Source: JASHVB01 sp049522565
GTDB lineage: Bacteria; Pseudomonadota; Alphaproteobacteria; Acetobacterales; Acetobacteraceae
Length of the DNA: 6,820 bases
NCBI GenBank assembly: GCA_049522565.1
Contig: JBEKNT010000379.1
Location: 1 to 6,820, forward strand
Reading direction: 5' to 3'
Below, piece after piece: positions 4,860 through 6,820 of this stretch; within the stretch, counting starts at the first letter, position 1; each line of letters begins with the position of its first letter. Both the position numbers and the translations under genes were made by a program. Under the pieces are notes generated by a model. It worked only from the letters and a program-made list of their open reading frames with translations. It had not been told where the DNA came from and did no database searches.

Positions 4860-6820
4860 TCAAAGGCGCAGCAGGATTGGCTCGAGCAAGGTGCTCGGAG
4901 GTTGCACGGTGCCGATGATTGCGGCTTGCACATAGTCCTGGTTGCGCAACGCGGCGAGACACGCATCGGCCTGTTCGCGGGGGACGCTTGCCAGCAATCC
5001 GCCGGCGGTCTGTGGGTCGAAAATCAGCGGCAGGCGGGGATCCTGCGCGAATGCTGCAACGTCGCGAACCGACCGGCGCAGCCTTACATTCTGCGGCTGC
5101 AGCGAACTGAAAATCCCCAGGCGCACGGTGTCGAGCGCGCCATCCAGCAACGGCAAGGCGCCGAGCGACAGGTCGACATCGACGACCGAAGGCCTGGCCA
5201 TTTCCACCAGGTGCCCGAGCAATCCGAAGCCGGTCACGTCGGTGCAGGCGGTGGCGCCGTGATCGTGCAGGCAGCGCGCGGCGGCGCGGTTGGATTGCAG
5301 CATCGCGGCCAGCGCGGCATCGATCCATCGCCCCTTGGCTTTGCCCCGCATATCGGCGGCGAACAGCGTGCCGGTGCCGAGCGGCTTGGTCAGGATCAGC
5401 CTGTCGCCGGGCCGCATGCCGCCCTTGCGGAGCAGATGCGCCGGGTCGGCCAGGCCGTTGACGGCAAAACCCATGGCGAGTTCGGCGCCCTCGCTGGTAT
5501 GGCCGCCGACCAGCGCCGTGTCCGCCGCGTTCAACACTTTCAGTGCACCGGCCATGAGCTGCACCAACAGGTCCTGCATTTTCGATTCGAGGCCGAACGG
5601 GATGCTGACGATGGCCAGCGCCGATTGCGGCTCGCCGCCCATGGCGAAGATGTCGCCGAGGCTGTGGTTGGCGGCGACCTGTCCGAACACATACGGATCA
5701 TCGATGAAGGCACGGAAATAATCGACGGTGTGCAGCATGACTTTGCCGGGCGGCACCGTGGCGGCGGCGGCATCGTCGGGGGCGTCGAGCCCGATCAGGA
5801 TGTCCGGCCGCGTGATCGGATGCAGTTGGCCGAGCGCCTGCGCCAGCACCGTGCTGCCGACCTTGGCGCCGCAGCCGCCGCAGCGCATGGCAATGCCGGA
5901 GAGCTCCTCGATCGCCGCGGCGTCGGCGAGACCCGCTGCGAGGGCCGGCTGTTCTGTCGCCGCCATCTCGGGCAGCAGGCTGTATTGTTGCATGAAGCGC
6001 CGATCGATCGAGTCCTTCCAGCGCCACATCAGGCGGCCGTGCAGCGCCCAGTTGCCGCGCGAGGCGACGGCGCATTTGTCGCCGGTGGTGATCAGGCTGA
6101 GGAAGTTTCGTTGCGGCCGAAACGGAACCAGGGCGCGCCCGCGCAGGGCGCGCCGCAGGTTTTCGGCCAGCGGCCTGCCCTGGCGCACCGCGAAGACGCC
6201 CGACTTGGGGCGCGGGTGCTGCAAGACTGAGGCGATGTCGCCGGCGGCGAACACCGACCGATGGGACGCGGATTGCAACGTATCGTTGACCGCAACGAAA
6301 CCTTGCGCATCGAGCCGCAGGCCGCAGTTGGCGAGCCAGGGTGCGGCGCCGGCGGCGGTCACCCAGAGGATTTCGTCCAGCGCGACGTGCGTGCCTTGGG
6401 CGGTCACGATGCGTCCCGGCGCTACCTCGATGACCGGCGACCCGGCGATCACCTGCACCCGCCGATCGCGCAGCACGCGTTCGAAGATGCGGCGCGTGCG
6501 CGGATTGTGGCTGGGGAGAATGTCGTCGCTGGCGCTGACCAGGCAATAGCCGATGTGGTCGTCGGTACGGCCGCGTTCCGACAGCAATCGGCGCAGGCGA
6601 TACTGCACGGCAAGCAGGATTTCGACGCCGCCGGCGCCGGCGCCGACGACACCGATGCGCAGGTCCCCCGCATGCGCGAGGACGCGATCGCGCAGGCGCT
6701 GCCAGTGCGCGATGAAGCTGTTGATCGGCTTGACCGGCACGACATTGCCGGTGGCCCCCGGCACGTCGGAGGTACGCGGCGTGGAACCGATGTCGAGCGA
6801 CAAGATGTCGTAACGAACCG
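4860..6820 (-). CDS. selD: FAD/NAD(P)-dependent oxidoreductase fused to selenophosphate synthetase (5' end outside window)
   Basis: SelD converts selenide and ATP to selenophosphate, AMP and phosphate, the selenium donor for selenocysteinyl-tRNA and for 2-selenouridine in tRNA. The visible 652 residues read as two domains. The N-terminal part, missing its start and first FAD-binding motif, resembles type II NADH dehydrogenases: YDILSLDIGS at the edge, GAGAGG (6627-6644) for dinucleotide binding, and FAAGDIA near 6239 for FAD. No CxxC pair is visible, so it is not a classical disulfide reductase. SelD begins near 5890 with CGGCGAK (5862-5882). Its second Cys (TGC, 5871-5873) and Lys match the essential Cys17 and Lys20 of E. 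coli SelD, so this SelD uses Cys, not selenocysteine. DDAA, GGHTSEGAE, TDVTGFGLLGH and FDPQTAGG follow. The SelD part is about 340 residues, full length. The frame stays open to the edge; the TTG at 6803 is not a credible start because conserved residues precede it. Such fusions are known (TIGR03169-type N-terminus); the oxidoreductase's role is unsettled. Confidence 0.93.
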   Translation of the reverse strand, partial: VRYDILSLDIGSTPRTSDVPGATGNVVPVKPINSFIAHWQRLRDRVLAHAGDLRIGVVGAGAGGVEILLAVQYRLRRLLSERGRTDDHIGYCLVSASDDILPSHNPRTRRIFERVLRDRRVQVIAGSPVIEVAPGRIVTAQGTHVALDEILWVTAAGAAPWLANCGLRLDAQGFVAVNDTLQSASHRSVFAAGDIASVLQHPRPKSGVFAVRQGRPLAENLRRALRGRALVPFRPQRNFLSLITTGDKCAVASRGNWALHGRLMWRWKDSIDRRFMQQYSLLPEMAATEQPALAAGLADAAAIEELSGIAMRCGGCGAKVGSTVLAQALGQLHPITRPDILIGLDAPDDAAAATVPPGKVMLHTVDYFRAFIDDPYVFGQVAANHSLGDIFAMGGEPQSALAIVSIPFGLESKMQDLLVQLMAGALKVLNAADTALVGGHTSEGAELAMGFAVNGLADPAHLLRKGGMRPGDRLILTKPLGTGTLFAADMRGKAKGRWIDAALAAMLQSNRAAARCLHDHGATACTDVTGFGLLGHLVEMARPSVVDVDLSLGALPLLDGALDTVRLGIFSSLQPQNVRLRRSVRDVAAFAQDPRLPLIFDPQTAGGLLASVPREQADACLAALRNQDYVQAAIIGTVQPPSTLLEPILLRL

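Noticed and set aside
4842..6230. Plus-strand open frame of 462 codons opposite the selD fusion
   Set aside because: The minus strand carries unmistakable SelD and oxidoreductase motifs throughout. The plus frame is a codon-bias shadow with no family features.
6801..6803. TTG at 6801-6803 as the start of the selD fusion gene
   Set aside because: The frame continues upstream with VRYDI, which is typical of the oxidoreductase interior, so the gene runs off the window.

Overview
The window is GC-rich chromosomal DNA, most likely from an alphaproteobacterium of the Rhodospirillales/Acetobacteraceae type. I infer this from the L35, L20, PheS and PheT sequences, from an alphaproteobacterial-style promoter, and from a GGGTCCAGGG-type palindromic repeat that I remember as common in that group. 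No database search was possible, so the assignment is by recognition only.

Layout. Positions 1-356 hold no convincing gene: an unassigned stretch, a double-hairpin palindromic repeat (110-180), a likely promoter (220-248), and a structured mRNA leader ending at the rpmI ribosome-binding site. A compact plus-strand translation operon follows: rpmI (L35, 357-560), rplT (L20, 573-926), pheS (997-2079) and pheT (2083-4548). A 9-bp GC-rich hairpin sits between rplT and pheS and could reduce transcription into the synthetase genes. The convergent gap 4549-4859 is packed with repeats: a T-free low-complexity stretch, an 8-bp tandem repeat, and a 207-nt compound inverted repeat with 47-bp arms enclosing a 20-bp near-perfect hairpin. 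From 4860 to the right edge, on the minus strand, runs a gene for an FAD/NAD(P)-dependent oxidoreductase fused to selenophosphate synthetase (SelD). Its 5' end lies outside the window.

How the genes work together. rpmI and rplT make two proteins of the large ribosomal subunit. pheS and pheT make the two subunits of phenylalanyl-tRNA synthetase, so the operon couples ribosome assembly with tRNA charging. The SelD fusion belongs to a separate pathway. It makes the activated selenium donor used for selenocysteine-tRNA and/or 2-selenouridine in tRNA.

Most of the window is ordinary core genome. The points most worth checking are the oxidoreductase-SelD fusion, the compound inverted repeat, a 27-residue insertion in the PheT B5 domain that separates predicted Mg2+ ligands, and a possible L20-type autoregulatory leader before rpmI. 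I found no clear evidence of a wholly undescribed system.
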